Virus record (IMG/VR): IMGVR_UViG_3300017730_000044
Span: 1 to 32,660 of that record
Length of the DNA: 32,660 nucleotides
Reading direction: 5' to 3' (one strand)
From: a virus
Position 1 is the stretch's first letter, and every line of letters begins with the position of its first letter. This document shows positions 1 through 8,226 of the stretch, piece after piece. Made by a program: the position numbers and the translations under genes. The notes beneath the pieces are model-generated. The model did no database searches. It was not told where the DNA came from and worked only from the letters and a program-made list of their open reading frames with translations.

Positions 1-1206
1 AATACAAGTACGATAAAATCATTAAATCCATTTGAACAACAATATCCAATACGAGGAGAATATGTTGTAGTTGTAACTTATAATAAAGTTCAATTTTACA
101 TTAGTGGTATTAATATATTTAATAATCCTAATAGTAATGTTAAACCAGGTTTAAGTGGATATAGACCTGATGAGCTTATAGAAGAAGATTTTATTTATGA
201 AAATTTTGAAATAGATAATGAAATCAGAAGATTATTTCCGTATCAAGGGGATAGTATTTTACAAGGTAGATGGGGAAATACTATACGATTTGGAAGTAAT
301 ATTGTACCAGATTCTCACGGAGATGAGAATACTAAACAAGATTCACCAAACATTCTTATTAGGGCAGGACAACTATTCGACGCTTCAGATTTTGGTAAAA
401 GTGGGGAAGTACAAAATTTAATAGATAGTCCAAAGAAACCTGTAAAAGAAGATATCAACGCCGATGGTAGTTCGATATGGGTGACTACCGACCAATCAGT
501 AAAACTTAATATTGCAACTACAAATGCAATAAGTCATAAGTATATGACTGCTAACCATCAAGACGACCAACCACAAGAGGGTGGGAAACAAATTACACTT
601 AATTCCGATAGGATAACCTTTAATACAAAAAAAGGAAAACTACTCGGATTCAGTAATGATGGTATAGGATTTTCTACACAAAAAAGTTTTACGGTTGATG
701 CAGATAATGGAGTTGCTATGAATTCGGGCGGAGGAACTTCTATGGCTATGGTTCCAGGTGGTATAAGTTTAGTCACTCCAGGAAATTCAAGACTTGATTT
801 AGGTGGTGGTGAAACAGGTGATGCAGATAAGATTACTTTATCAAGTGAGTGTCCATCATTTTTAATACTTGATGATAAGGCACATTTAGAATCTTGTGAT
901 GGTGCAAAAATACATCTTGATGATTGTGCCGGAATGGAAGATGACCAAGGTTCGTTTCTAAGAATAGGTGGTAAAGCACAAGGTGTGACAGGATATGTAC
1001 TTGGTAGAGATGATATGGGACAACAACATCTCGTTTATGGAGAAGCATTAACTGATATATTAGATGAACTTATTACATCTATTTTAAATATAACGGCAAT
1101 TCCAACTGGAGCAGGACCAAGTGGACCTGTAAGTGCAACACCATCACTTGCAGATTTTGAAAGTGTTCGTGCAAAACTTTGTGATTTATTAATGAAACCA
1201 GAATAA
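1..1206 (+). CDS. gp5-like baseplate central spike / OB-fold protein (5' truncated)
   Basis: The frame is open from base 1 to the TAA at 1204-1206, so the gene begins outside the window; the GTG at 481 is internal, not a start. At least 401 residues are present. Around fragment residues 82-102 it has the motif GDSILQGRWGNTIRFGSN, typical of the OB-fold region of gp5/gpV-like spike proteins in marine T4-like phages. From about residue 200 come short beta-rich repeats (LNSDRITFNTKKGKLLGFS and similar) of the kind seen in spike stems. No lysozyme domain is visible in this part. Its place just upstream of gp25 and gp6 homologues supports a role at the baseplate hub. The exact family assignment is from motif memory and is moderately sure; a general baseplate structural protein is the fallback. 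Confidence 0.7.
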   Translation, partial: NTSTIKSLNPFEQQYPIRGEYVVVVTYNKVQFYISGINIFNNPNSNVKPGLSGYRPDELIEEDFIYENFEIDNEIRRLFPYQGDSILQGRWGNTIRFGSNIVPDSHGDENTKQDSPNILIRAGQLFDASDFGKSGEVQNLIDSPKKPVKEDINADGSSIWVTTDQSVKLNIATTNAISHKYMTANHQDDQPQEGGKQITLNSDRITFNTKKGKLLGFSNDGIGFSTQKSFTVDADNGVAMNSGGGTSMAMVPGGISLVTPGNSRLDLGGGETGDADKITLSSECPSFLILDDKAHLESCDGAKIHLDDCAGMEDDQGSFLRIGGKAQGVTGYVLGRDDMGQQHLVYGEALTDILDELITSILNITAIPTGAGPSGPVSATPSLADFESVRAKLCDLLMKPE

Positions 1207-1781
1207 TGGCACTTGATAAAAATACTTTAAGGGATAACTTAGTTGATAATTTTACTACAATTAGAGATGATACTACGGGTAAGTTAACTAAACAAGATTC
1301 TGCAAATGGATTTGCAACAGCAATTGTAGATTACGCAAAAGAAGCCGAAGTTCAGATTCCAGCTCCTATATCATTATTTATAACTGCGGCCGGTCCTGAT
1401 CCATCAGTAGCTGGTATGAAATTAAAAGTAAGTGGAATAGAGACTGCTAAACCAGCACTTGTAGCTCAGATTATGTCGAGTTATACATTAATGGACCCGA
1501 CTATGAATTTAATCTCATTGGGTATAGTAACTTTTACAGCATTAATGATAAATTTTAGTAATTCACTTAAAACTGTAAATGCAATAGGAACAACTATAAT
1601 GGCAGTACCACCAATATTTCTACCCTCAACTAAGAAAGGTATGGATGGTGGAAGTATAGAAAATGTTTGTGATGAGATGGCAAAAGTAATACATACATCA
1701 TTCTCAGCAAGTGTATTTACTGGAGTAGGAACTAATGTAACAGCCGTATCAACTGGTCCTGTTGCAGGAAAATTAGTGTAA
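1206..1781 (+). CDS. Hypothetical baseplate-region protein
   Basis: 191 residues. The ATG shares its A with the preceding stop (TAATG), so the two genes are translationally coupled. I do not recognise the family. The N-terminus (residues 1-50) is polar and probably helical; the middle (about 95-140) is rich in Leu, Ile, Met and Thr without a clear membrane helix; the C-terminus is Gly/Thr/Val-rich (TGVGTNVTAVSTGPVAGKLV). Position between the spike-like protein and gp25 suggests a virion or assembly component of the baseplate, but nothing in the sequence proves it. Confidence 0.75.
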   Translation: MALDKNTLRDNLVDNFTTIRDDTTGKLTKQDSANGFATAIVDYAKEAEVQIPAPISLFITAAGPDPSVAGMKLKVSGIETAKPALVAQIMSSYTLMDPTMNLISLGIVTFTALMINFSNSLKTVNAIGTTIMAVPPIFLPSTKKGMDGGSIENVCDEMAKVIHTSFSASVFTGVGTNVTAVSTGPVAGKLV

Positions 1782-1794
1782 AAATAAAAACAAA

Positions 1795-1802
1795 ATATTT
1801 AT
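1795..1802 (+). promoter_or_regulatory. ATATTTAT box upstream of 1825 gene
   Basis: Octamer ATATTTAT in the 43-nt gap between two genes, 22 nt before the ATG at 1825 and followed by the ribosome binding site AAAGGAG. The same octamer precedes other unit starts in this window. Promoter -10-like role is inferred. Confidence 0.45.
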
Positions 1803-1824
1803 TAGAAGAATAAAGGAGTTTATA

Positions 1825-2334
1825 ATGAAAAAACAAGAACTAATAAAGATAATCGAACTTGTAGTTCGTAAAGAAGTGAAGAAACAGGTTAACGAGATAT
1901 TTATTAACGAGAATAAGTTATCTCAAGAACCATCACTTACCGAATTAGTTTCAGAACCAATACCTAAAAAAGTACAAAAACCTAAAAAGAAGGTTCAATA
2001 TACTTCAAATAAAACTTTAAATGAAGTTTTAAATGAAACGGTTGGATTAACTGGTAAAGGTAGTACACCAAATTCACAAGTAGATGAATTTGAAACTTTA
2101 GGGGGTGGAGTATTTGACCAATCAAAAATGGCTGAAATGATGGGATATGGTGGAGTAAACTCATCCGGCAATGAAGAACAGCGAAGAAAAATAGCAGCGG
2201 TAGATTCAATCAAAAAGGCTGGTGTTAAAGTTGACCAAGTTCCAGATCATGTAACGGATGCATTAACAAAAGATTATCGTGGTGTATTAAAGGCCATTGA
2301 TAATAAAAAGAATGGAGGAGGATTCCGTCCATAA
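1825..2334 (+). CDS. Hypothetical charged protein, coiled N-terminus
   Basis: 169 residues, ATG preceded by a good AAAGGAG. The first 30 residues are a Lys/Glu/Ile-rich amphipathic helix (KKQELIKIIELVVRKEVKKQ), then a Pro/Lys-rich linker (about 45-65), a Gly-rich segment (about 75-115) and a short helical C-terminus ending in NNKKNGGGFRP. The disordered, charged composition resembles scaffold or chaperone-like phage proteins, but I do not recognise a family. It opens a gene run that continues directly into gp25 and gp6 (gaps 12 and 16 nt), so a role in baseplate assembly is plausible only by position. Confidence 0.75.
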   Translation: MKKQELIKIIELVVRKEVKKQVNEIFINENKLSQEPSLTELVSEPIPKKVQKPKKKVQYTSNKTLNEVLNETVGLTGKGSTPNSQVDEFETLGGGVFDQSKMAEMMGYGGVNSSGNEEQRRKIAAVDSIKKAGVKVDQVPDHVTDALTKDYRGVLKAIDNKKNGGGFRP

Positions 2335-2346
2335 TGGAGTTAGTAA

Positions 2347-2775
2347 ATGGGTAGAGCACGAAGTGCATTAGAATTAGATTTAGATCCAGATGTAACAATC
2401 GGTTTGGGTTTACCTATGCAACACGATGATAATAATGGATTTTTTCCAGGTACTCAAACAACTCTTTCACAGACTGGTAGTAATATTAGAAATCTTTTAT
2501 TAACCAATAAGGGTGAGAGGGTTGGACAACCAACTTTTGGTGCAGATTTAATGAAGGTTTTATTTGAACCTATGAGTGATGATTTAATTTCACAAGTTGA
2601 ACAGAGTATTGGAGAATCTATGGCGCAGTGGTTACCGCATGTTACTGTAAAAAAATTAGAAGTAGAGGCAAATGATGTCAAACCAAATCAGTTAGATATA
2701 AATCTTCAATTTGCACTTGCTATGAACCCAACGGTTCATGAAACCATAACCCTAAGTTTTCTTACGGGTACATAA
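2347..2775 (+). CDS. gp25: gp25-like baseplate wedge protein
   Basis: 142 residues, the usual size for the GPW/gp25 family. The core of the family is visible around residues 45-68: NIRNLLLTNKGERVGQPTFG, then a region ending in a conserved acidic/Phe stretch (ADLMKVLFEP). In T4-like phages gp25 is a small wedge protein that bridges the inner baseplate to the start of the sheath, with an EPR-type loop mimicking sheath contacts. Immediately upstream of the gp6-like gene, an order conserved in T4-like phages and in contractile injection systems. No oddities seen. Confidence 0.9.
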   Translation: MGRARSALELDLDPDVTIGLGLPMQHDDNNGFFPGTQTTLSQTGSNIRNLLLTNKGERVGQPTFGADLMKVLFEPMSDDLISQVEQSIGESMAQWLPHVTVKKLEVEANDVKPNQLDINLQFALAMNPTVHETITLSFLTGT

Positions 2776-2791
2776 TTAGTGGAGAAACAGA

Positions 2792-4801
2792 ATGGCAAAT
2801 AGAGTCCAAAAGGATGTAAGATATTTAAACAAAGACTTTGGTGCCTTTAGAGAAAGTTTAATAGAGTTTGCAAAAACTTATTATCCAAATACATATAATG
2901 ACTTTAATGAGGCATCACCTGGTATGATGTTCATAGAAATGGCATCTTATGTAGGAGATGTCCTTTCTTACTATGTTGATAGTCAGTTTAAAGAGATGTT
3001 ATTAGCATATGCCGAAGATAGAAAAACTATCTATGAAATGGCACAAGTATATGGATATAAACCTAAAGTAACACGACCAGCATTTACAACAGCTGATGTT
3101 TTTCAGACTGTACCAGCACGAGGAACTGGTACTAATGTTAAACCAGATATGAATTACGCATTAACTATCAATGAAGGTACACAAGTTAGTGCAAATAATG
3201 GTACTACCTTTAGAACATTAGAAGATGTAAATTTTAAATTTTCAAGTTCTTTTGACCCGTTACAAATAGATGTATTTGAAGTCAACCCAACTAATAAAGT
3301 TCCGTCATTATATTTGTTAAAAAAATCAGTTAAGTTAGGAAGTGGAACTATACAATCTGAAACTTTTGATTTTAGTTCTGCAGAATCATATCCAAGAATA
3401 AAATTAGCAAAACAAAATGTAATCGAAATACTTTCTGTTACAGATAGTGATAGTAATAAATGGTATGAAGTTCCATACTTAGCACAAGATACATTATTTA
3501 CAGATGTAGAAAATACAGCAGCAACTGATCCAGATTTAGTTCAATACAACGACACCGTTCCGTATCTTTTAAAATTAAAAAAGACACCAAGAAGATTTGT
3601 TACTTACATTGTACAAGATGGTTCAACTGAATTAAGATTTGGTTCAGGTATATCCGATAGTCCAGATGAGGAAATAGTTCCAAACCCAAGTACGGTTGGT
3701 TCGAGTTTACCTGGTAGTCCAAATAAACTTGATACATTTTTTGATCCTGCAAACTTTCTTAAAACTGAAGCTTATGGTCAGGCACCAGCAAATACTACAC
3801 TTACTATAAAATATGCATATGGTGGTGGTATAGAAGATAATGTAGCCGTAAATAGTATATCAAATATTTCCGAAGTTTCATTTACAGTAGAAGAAGATAA
3901 TCTTGTAGCAAGTACATTACTAACTACCAAGAATTCAGTAGCAATTGCAAATCCATATCCAGCTACTGGTGGTAAATCGGCAGAATCTACCGAGGAGATT
4001 AAACAAAACGCATTAGCTTATTTTCAAGCACAAGGTAGAGTTGTGACTAAAGAAGATTATATAACACGAACATATGCTATGGGTAACAAATATGGTGCAG
4101 TTGCAAAGGCATACATTGTACAAGACGAACAATTAAATATACCAAATATGCAATTAGAAACTTCTCCAGGATCTGGATTGTTTATAGACGAGAGAAATAT
4201 AGACCAACTTAGGTCTAAAGATTTAGTTTCTTCTAAAACAAAATTAGATAATCCTATGGCATTAAATTTATATACACTCGGATATAATGAGAATAAACAT
4301 TTGACTCAATTAAACACCGCAGTAAAACAGAATTTAAAAACATATTTATCTCAGTATAGATTGGTGACAGATGCAATCAATATTAAAAATGCTTGGATTA
4401 TAAATATTGGAGTTAAATTTAGTTTTATAGCTAGACGAGGATTTAATAAAAATGAAATTACTTTAAGGGCAATAGAATCAATTAAAGAATTTTTCCGAAT
4501 AGATAAGTGGCAAATAAATCAACCTATTGTGGTTGCAGAATTAGCACAAATTATTTCACAAGTGGAAGGAATAGGAGCCATTGTTCCACCAGCAGAAAAC
4601 AATCCTAATAAATTACCACTATTAATTACTAATAAATTTCAAGAATCGGATGGTTATTCGGGTAACATATATGATATAAATTATGCCACAAAAGATGGTA
4701 TTATTTATCCGTCATTAGATCCAAGTATTTTTGAATTAAAATATCCAAATACAGATATCGAAGGTAGGTCGGTTGGTGATTCTGTTGGTGTGGCGTATTA
4801 A
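2792..4801 (+). CDS. gp6: gp6-like baseplate wedge protein (baseplate J family)
   Basis: 669 residues, close to the T4 gp6 size. The N-terminus (YLNKDFGAFRESLIEFAKTY, then SPGMMFIEMASYVGDVLSYY at about 44-63) is characteristic of the gp6/J-like wedge family. The J-like core follows at about 340-425, including GGKSAESTEEIKQNALAYF and RVVTKEDYITRTYA. gp6 dimers form the inner ring that ties the wedges together and drives the change from hexagon to star at contraction. It lies 16 nt after gp25, as expected. The C-terminus (after about 600) is Asn/Tyr/Asp-rich. Assignment is by family motifs and synteny, with high certainty. Confidence 0.92.
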   Translation: MANRVQKDVRYLNKDFGAFRESLIEFAKTYYPNTYNDFNEASPGMMFIEMASYVGDVLSYYVDSQFKEMLLAYAEDRKTIYEMAQVYGYKPKVTRPAFTTADVFQTVPARGTGTNVKPDMNYALTINEGTQVSANNGTTFRTLEDVNFKFSSSFDPLQIDVFEVNPTNKVPSLYLLKKSVKLGSGTIQSETFDFSSAESYPRIKLAKQNVIEILSVTDSDSNKWYEVPYLAQDTLFTDVENTAATDPDLVQYNDTVPYLLKLKKTPRRFVTYIVQDGSTELRFGSGISDSPDEEIVPNPSTVGSSLPGSPNKLDTFFDPANFLKTEAYGQAPANTTLTIKYAYGGGIEDNVAVNSISNISEVSFTVEEDNLVASTLLTTKNSVAIANPYPATGGKSAESTEEIKQNALAYFQAQGRVVTKEDYITRTYAMGNKYGAVAKAYIVQDEQLNIPNMQLETSPGSGLFIDERNIDQLRSKDLVSSKTKLDNPMALNLYTLGYNENKHLTQLNTAVKQNLKTYLSQYRLVTDAINIKNAWIINIGVKFSFIARRGFNKNEITLRAIESIKEFFRIDKWQINQPIVVAELAQIISQVEGIGAIVPPAENNPNKLPLLITNKFQESDGYSGNIYDINYATKDGIIYPSLDPSIFELKYPNTDIEGRSVGDSVGVAY

Positions 4802-4814
4802 AGGGAGATAGTAA

Positions 4815-5936
4815 ATGCATTATTTTGAATTTCCAACAAAAGATACTACATTATATGAAGATAGTGGAAGTAGAAATACAGGATTAGATGAAATTCTCGA
4901 AGTTCGTAAAGATATGAATGCTGATGGCAGTGTGGTTACGGTATCGAGAGCTTTAATTAAATTTGATTTAACTTATATTTCATCATCTGTACATAGTGGT
5001 TTAATACCATCTAACGCAAAATACTATCTAAATTTATTTGATGCAAATTCATCTGAATTGAATGTAGAACAAACATTATACGCATATCCAATTAGTCAAT
5101 CTTGGACAAATGGTTCTGGAAAACATGATTCTAATCCTACTATCGAAGATGGATGTAGTTGGAAATGGAAAGATGGTGTTACTGGAAAAACTCAATGGAA
5201 TGAAGTTTCACAATCGGGTGGAACTTGGTATAGTGGAAGTGGATATATTGCTTCTCAATCATTTACTAACGAAGCTGCAGATGTAAGAATGAATGTTACA
5301 GATATTGTTAACAAGTGGATAGGTGGTAGTGGTTATGTACCAAATGAAGGTTTTATGTTAAAGCGTAGTGGAAGTATAGGTAATACTGATACAAGTCTTG
5401 ATGAGGGTAATACTACAAGATTTGGAAACTTTAGTTTCTTTTCAAGAGAAACTCATACAATTTACCCACCTAAGTTAGAAGTGGTGTGGGATGATTCTAA
5501 ATGGAATACTGGATCATTAAGTCCTTTAACATCCGATAATTTAGAAGATATGGTTTTGTATATGAGAGGATTACGACCTGAATATAAAGAAAAATCAAAA
5601 GTAAAATTTAGAGTTGTTGGTCGAGAAAGATATCCTGAACGGACATATTCATCAACAAATTTATATGAAACAGGACACAACACTGCAAAATATCTACCAA
5701 GTGGAAGTACCTATTATGAAATAAAAGATGCATATACTGAAGATGTACTTGTACCATTTGGAAGTGGTTCTGTTGTAAGTTGTGATTCTACTGGAAACTA
5801 TTTTAATTTTTGGTTGAATGGATTACAAGCAGAAAGATTTTATAGAATAAATTATAAAATTGTAAGTGGTAGTGGAACTGCCGAAGAAACTATTCAATAT
5901 TTTGATGAGAAGAATTCATTTAAAGTAACGAGATAA
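4815..5936 (+). CDS. Virion protein with DNRLRE-like jelly-roll domain
   Basis: 373 residues. Residues 1-205 match the pattern of DNRLRE/CBM96-like beta-sandwich domains: an early DTTLYEDSGSRNTGLDEILEV, a central strand SRALIKFDL, then the paired SQSWTNGSGKHDSNPT and GCSWKWKDGVTGKTQW segments, and ADVRMNVTDIVNKWI. Such domains occur in surface adhesins and fibre-associated proteins. Residues 230-373 are a separate Tyr/Ser/Gly-rich beta region. Its place right after gp6 (13-nt gap) suggests a baseplate-attached fibre or peripheral wedge protein. Role in binding is inferred; the fold call is moderately sure. Confidence 0.78.
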   Translation: MHYFEFPTKDTTLYEDSGSRNTGLDEILEVRKDMNADGSVVTVSRALIKFDLTYISSSVHSGLIPSNAKYYLNLFDANSSELNVEQTLYAYPISQSWTNGSGKHDSNPTIEDGCSWKWKDGVTGKTQWNEVSQSGGTWYSGSGYIASQSFTNEAADVRMNVTDIVNKWIGGSGYVPNEGFMLKRSGSIGNTDTSLDEGNTTRFGNFSFFSRETHTIYPPKLEVVWDDSKWNTGSLSPLTSDNLEDMVLYMRGLRPEYKEKSKVKFRVVGRERYPERTYSSTNLYETGHNTAKYLPSGSTYYEIKDAYTEDVLVPFGSGSVVSCDSTGNYFNFWLNGLQAERFYRINYKIVSGSGTAEETIQYFDEKNSFKVTR

Positions 5937-5939
5937 CAT

Positions 5940-6272
5940 ATGCCGTACACAAAAAAAGAACTAAAAGAAAACGAGTTTTGGCAAAAATTACATGAACAAG
6001 ATAGAGTTGAGTATGAACACAAATTACAACAAGCTATCGATTTACAAGATGTAGTTGAAGTAGTCGATGAAAAACTTGGAAAACTTCCTTTAGAAAAAAC
6101 TAAACCATTGAGAAACGATTCTGGTACTTTTTTGGCATTTGAAAATCCTGATACTGGATTAAATTATGATAGACCAGACCAATACATTTCAGTAGAAAAA
6201 TTATCACCTCAGTACCATAGTGGTGAAATAAGAGATAAAGTTTTAGATACAGAGATAAAGGAACTCGTATAA
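5940..6272 (+). CDS. Hypothetical small virion-cluster protein
   Basis: 110 residues, starting 3 nt after the previous stop. Highly charged and probably helical at the N-terminus (KKELKENEFWQKLHEQDRVE, residues 5-24), followed by a Glu/Val-rich helix and a Pro/Asp-rich C-terminal half. No family recognised. T4 has the small wedge protein gp53 with its wedge genes, but I see no gp53 signature here. Tight packing between two virion genes argues that it is real and expressed with them. Confidence 0.75.
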   Translation: MPYTKKELKENEFWQKLHEQDRVEYEHKLQQAIDLQDVVEVVDEKLGKLPLEKTKPLRNDSGTFLAFENPDTGLNYDRPDQYISVEKLSPQYHSGEIRDKVLDTEIKELV

Positions 6273-6273
6273 T

Positions 6274-8226
6274 ATGGGCCGTAAATTAACACAACTTAGT
6301 GATAAAGATTATCAGCTTCTAAAGAAAGAAACTCCTACAATATTAGGTGAAAACGGACAACATTTTCCTACATTTGGAAACAACATGGAAGATTATGTAA
6401 AGTTCTGTATTTACAATGTAAATGATGAGTATATTAAATCTGGTATTAGTGAAGATTTTGAAAATAGTGGAGAATCAATAAAGTTAAAACCAGGAAATGA
6501 TTTACGAAAGGCTGGTTTTACTCGTGGTGATTACAAAATTAAATATTTCTTTCATAGAAGAATTGGTGGTGCTGATGAAATGGTTCTCACCAAAACTGTC
6601 GGAAGTGAATCAGGAATAATTCATAGTAGTAATCCACAGCTTACTGGTGTACCTATGGGTGAGTTTTATATAGAAGAAGATGGTAAAGTTTATATGGGTT
6701 CTAATAAACCAACCGATGGAAGTAAACCACAAGAACTTGATGTAAAAGAATATAAATATTTTATAGATGAAATTTCTGCAGATAGAACTGAGGTAAGACT
6801 TGCAACTCAAATGATTAATTTAAAAAAATATAAAGATGAATTTTATGAATTGTCAAATACGGTTGGTACATATACATCTATAACAGATGATTCTGGAAAA
6901 GGATTTGGTGAAATAGCAAATAAAAATAACCCAAGATTTGAAATTAACGCCAAAGATGGAAATGATTTAGGATTTGAAAGTAAATATATCGGTGGACAAG
7001 TCCAAGTAGATAACGCCTTTATTGTCGGATATAACAATAAAACAAATACAACACAAAATGATAATTGGTCACCAAGTGATCCTATACCAGCAGCATATAT
7101 TGAAGCATATGATTTAAAAGATGCTGGTTTTCCTATGGCAGTTAGATATGTGGTAAAAGATGAACAAACAGAATTAACCTTGTTAGGACATGATTTTGTA
7201 GGTTATCAACCTATACCAAATTTAGTAACTCCTGGATTAAAATATCTTTTTGATTTTGGTTGTGGACACACAGAGATGACCGATGCACCTTTTGCTAATC
7301 ATACATATGATACAATAGGAAATTATAATCCTACCGTAACCATAATGACACCTGATTTCACATCAGTTGTTGATGAGGTTTACAAAAATACAGGCATATC
7401 ACAAGACGGGCCTGGATTAAGAGGTAGTAAATTAAGTGGATTTACACCGACACCTGCAGATTCAACACCAGGAACTTCAACACCAGATGTTCCGAGTATA
7501 TCTGCATTAGATGGAAAGGTAATCAGGTGGGATGGTAATGCACAGAGTCAAGGAATACCACAAAAAATCGTTGGTGAACCTGCAGCCTCAACTACAAGAT
7601 GGTATATTCAAAATGGATATAGAAGGTGGATTACAAGTGATTACAATATAAGTTTGTTAAGAGAGACATTAGGATTAGATGAAGTAAATGATTTTCAATT
7701 ATACACAAATTTAATTAATTCAATACCTGTAGGTCCTAATATATCAGGACTTACTTTTACTACGGGTACACCAAATTTAACCGATACAATAACAGAGGCT
7801 GATTACGGAGTTTTAATATTACCAAGCTATGAAGAAGATGAAACCGAAGAAGAAACTGATGATAGTGATTCCGATGATAGTTCTGAATCAAATGAAATGT
7901 ACACCTTAGAACTTAACTTAGAGGCATTTTTGGGAGGAAATGTAGAACAATTACCATATAATGATGATGATGATGATAATCAAGGTACATCGTTAGATGC
8001 AAGTTGGTTAGTAAATGGACAGCCAGTAAATTCTTACTACTCCAGTCAAATGTTTGAGGCAGGTACAAGTGTTGAGGTTCAGGTGGTTGTAGAATCATAT
8101 CCACCTCAAGAATATGATTTTATAAATTGGACAACTGGTGGTCAAAATGTTAGGTACTCAAATCCAAGAACTTTTATAATGAATAATGATAAGTCCACCA
8201 CAGCTCAAGTTGGGATACCATTCTAA
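6274..8226 (+). CDS. Multidomain baseplate/fibre protein with PKD-like and InlB-repeat-like domains
   Basis: 650 residues; ATG 1 nt after the preceding stop with AAAGGA upstream. N-terminal ~250 residues are a virion-type region of unknown fold (LSDKDYQLLKKETPTI; GFTRGDYKIKYFFHRRIGG). A PKD-like segment lies at about 310-365, with YLFDFGCGHTE and HTYDTIGNYNPTVTI as the hallmark strands. A Pro/Thr linker (about 390-412) and a strongly acidic linker (about 519-541) separate this from a C-terminal domain (about 555-648) that resembles divergent InlB B-repeats: YDFINWTTGGQNV and TFIMNNDKSTTAQV. Such domains are common in bacterial surface adhesins, so this looks like a modular extracellular-facing protein on the baseplate. 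Domain calls are by motif only. Confidence 0.75.
   Translation: MGRKLTQLSDKDYQLLKKETPTILGENGQHFPTFGNNMEDYVKFCIYNVNDEYIKSGISEDFENSGESIKLKPGNDLRKAGFTRGDYKIKYFFHRRIGGADEMVLTKTVGSESGIIHSSNPQLTGVPMGEFYIEEDGKVYMGSNKPTDGSKPQELDVKEYKYFIDEISADRTEVRLATQMINLKKYKDEFYELSNTVGTYTSITDDSGKGFGEIANKNNPRFEINAKDGNDLGFESKYIGGQVQVDNAFIVGYNNKTNTTQNDNWSPSDPIPAAYIEAYDLKDAGFPMAVRYVVKDEQTELTLLGHDFVGYQPIPNLVTPGLKYLFDFGCGHTEMTDAPFANHTYDTIGNYNPTVTIMTPDFTSVVDEVYKNTGISQDGPGLRGSKLSGFTPTPADSTPGTSTPDVPSISALDGKVIRWDGNAQSQGIPQKIVGEPAASTTRWYIQNGYRRWITSDYNISLLRETLGLDEVNDFQLYTNLINSIPVGPNISGLTFTTGTPNLTDTITEADYGVLILPSYEEDETEEETDDSDSDDSSESNEMYTLELNLEAFLGGNVEQLPYNDDDDDNQGTSLDASWLVNGQPVNSYYSSQMFEAGTSVEVQVVVESYPPQEYDFINWTTGGQNVRYSNPRTFIMNNDKSTTAQVGIPF

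Noticed and set aside
218-421. Open frame of 67 codons on the + strand
   Set aside because: It is out of frame within the open 1-1206 gene, whose gp5-like motif GDSILQGRWGNTIRFGSN overlaps it.
481-483. GTG as a gene start
   Set aside because: The frame is open upstream to base 1 with conserved-looking protein sequence, and there is no ribosome site before it.
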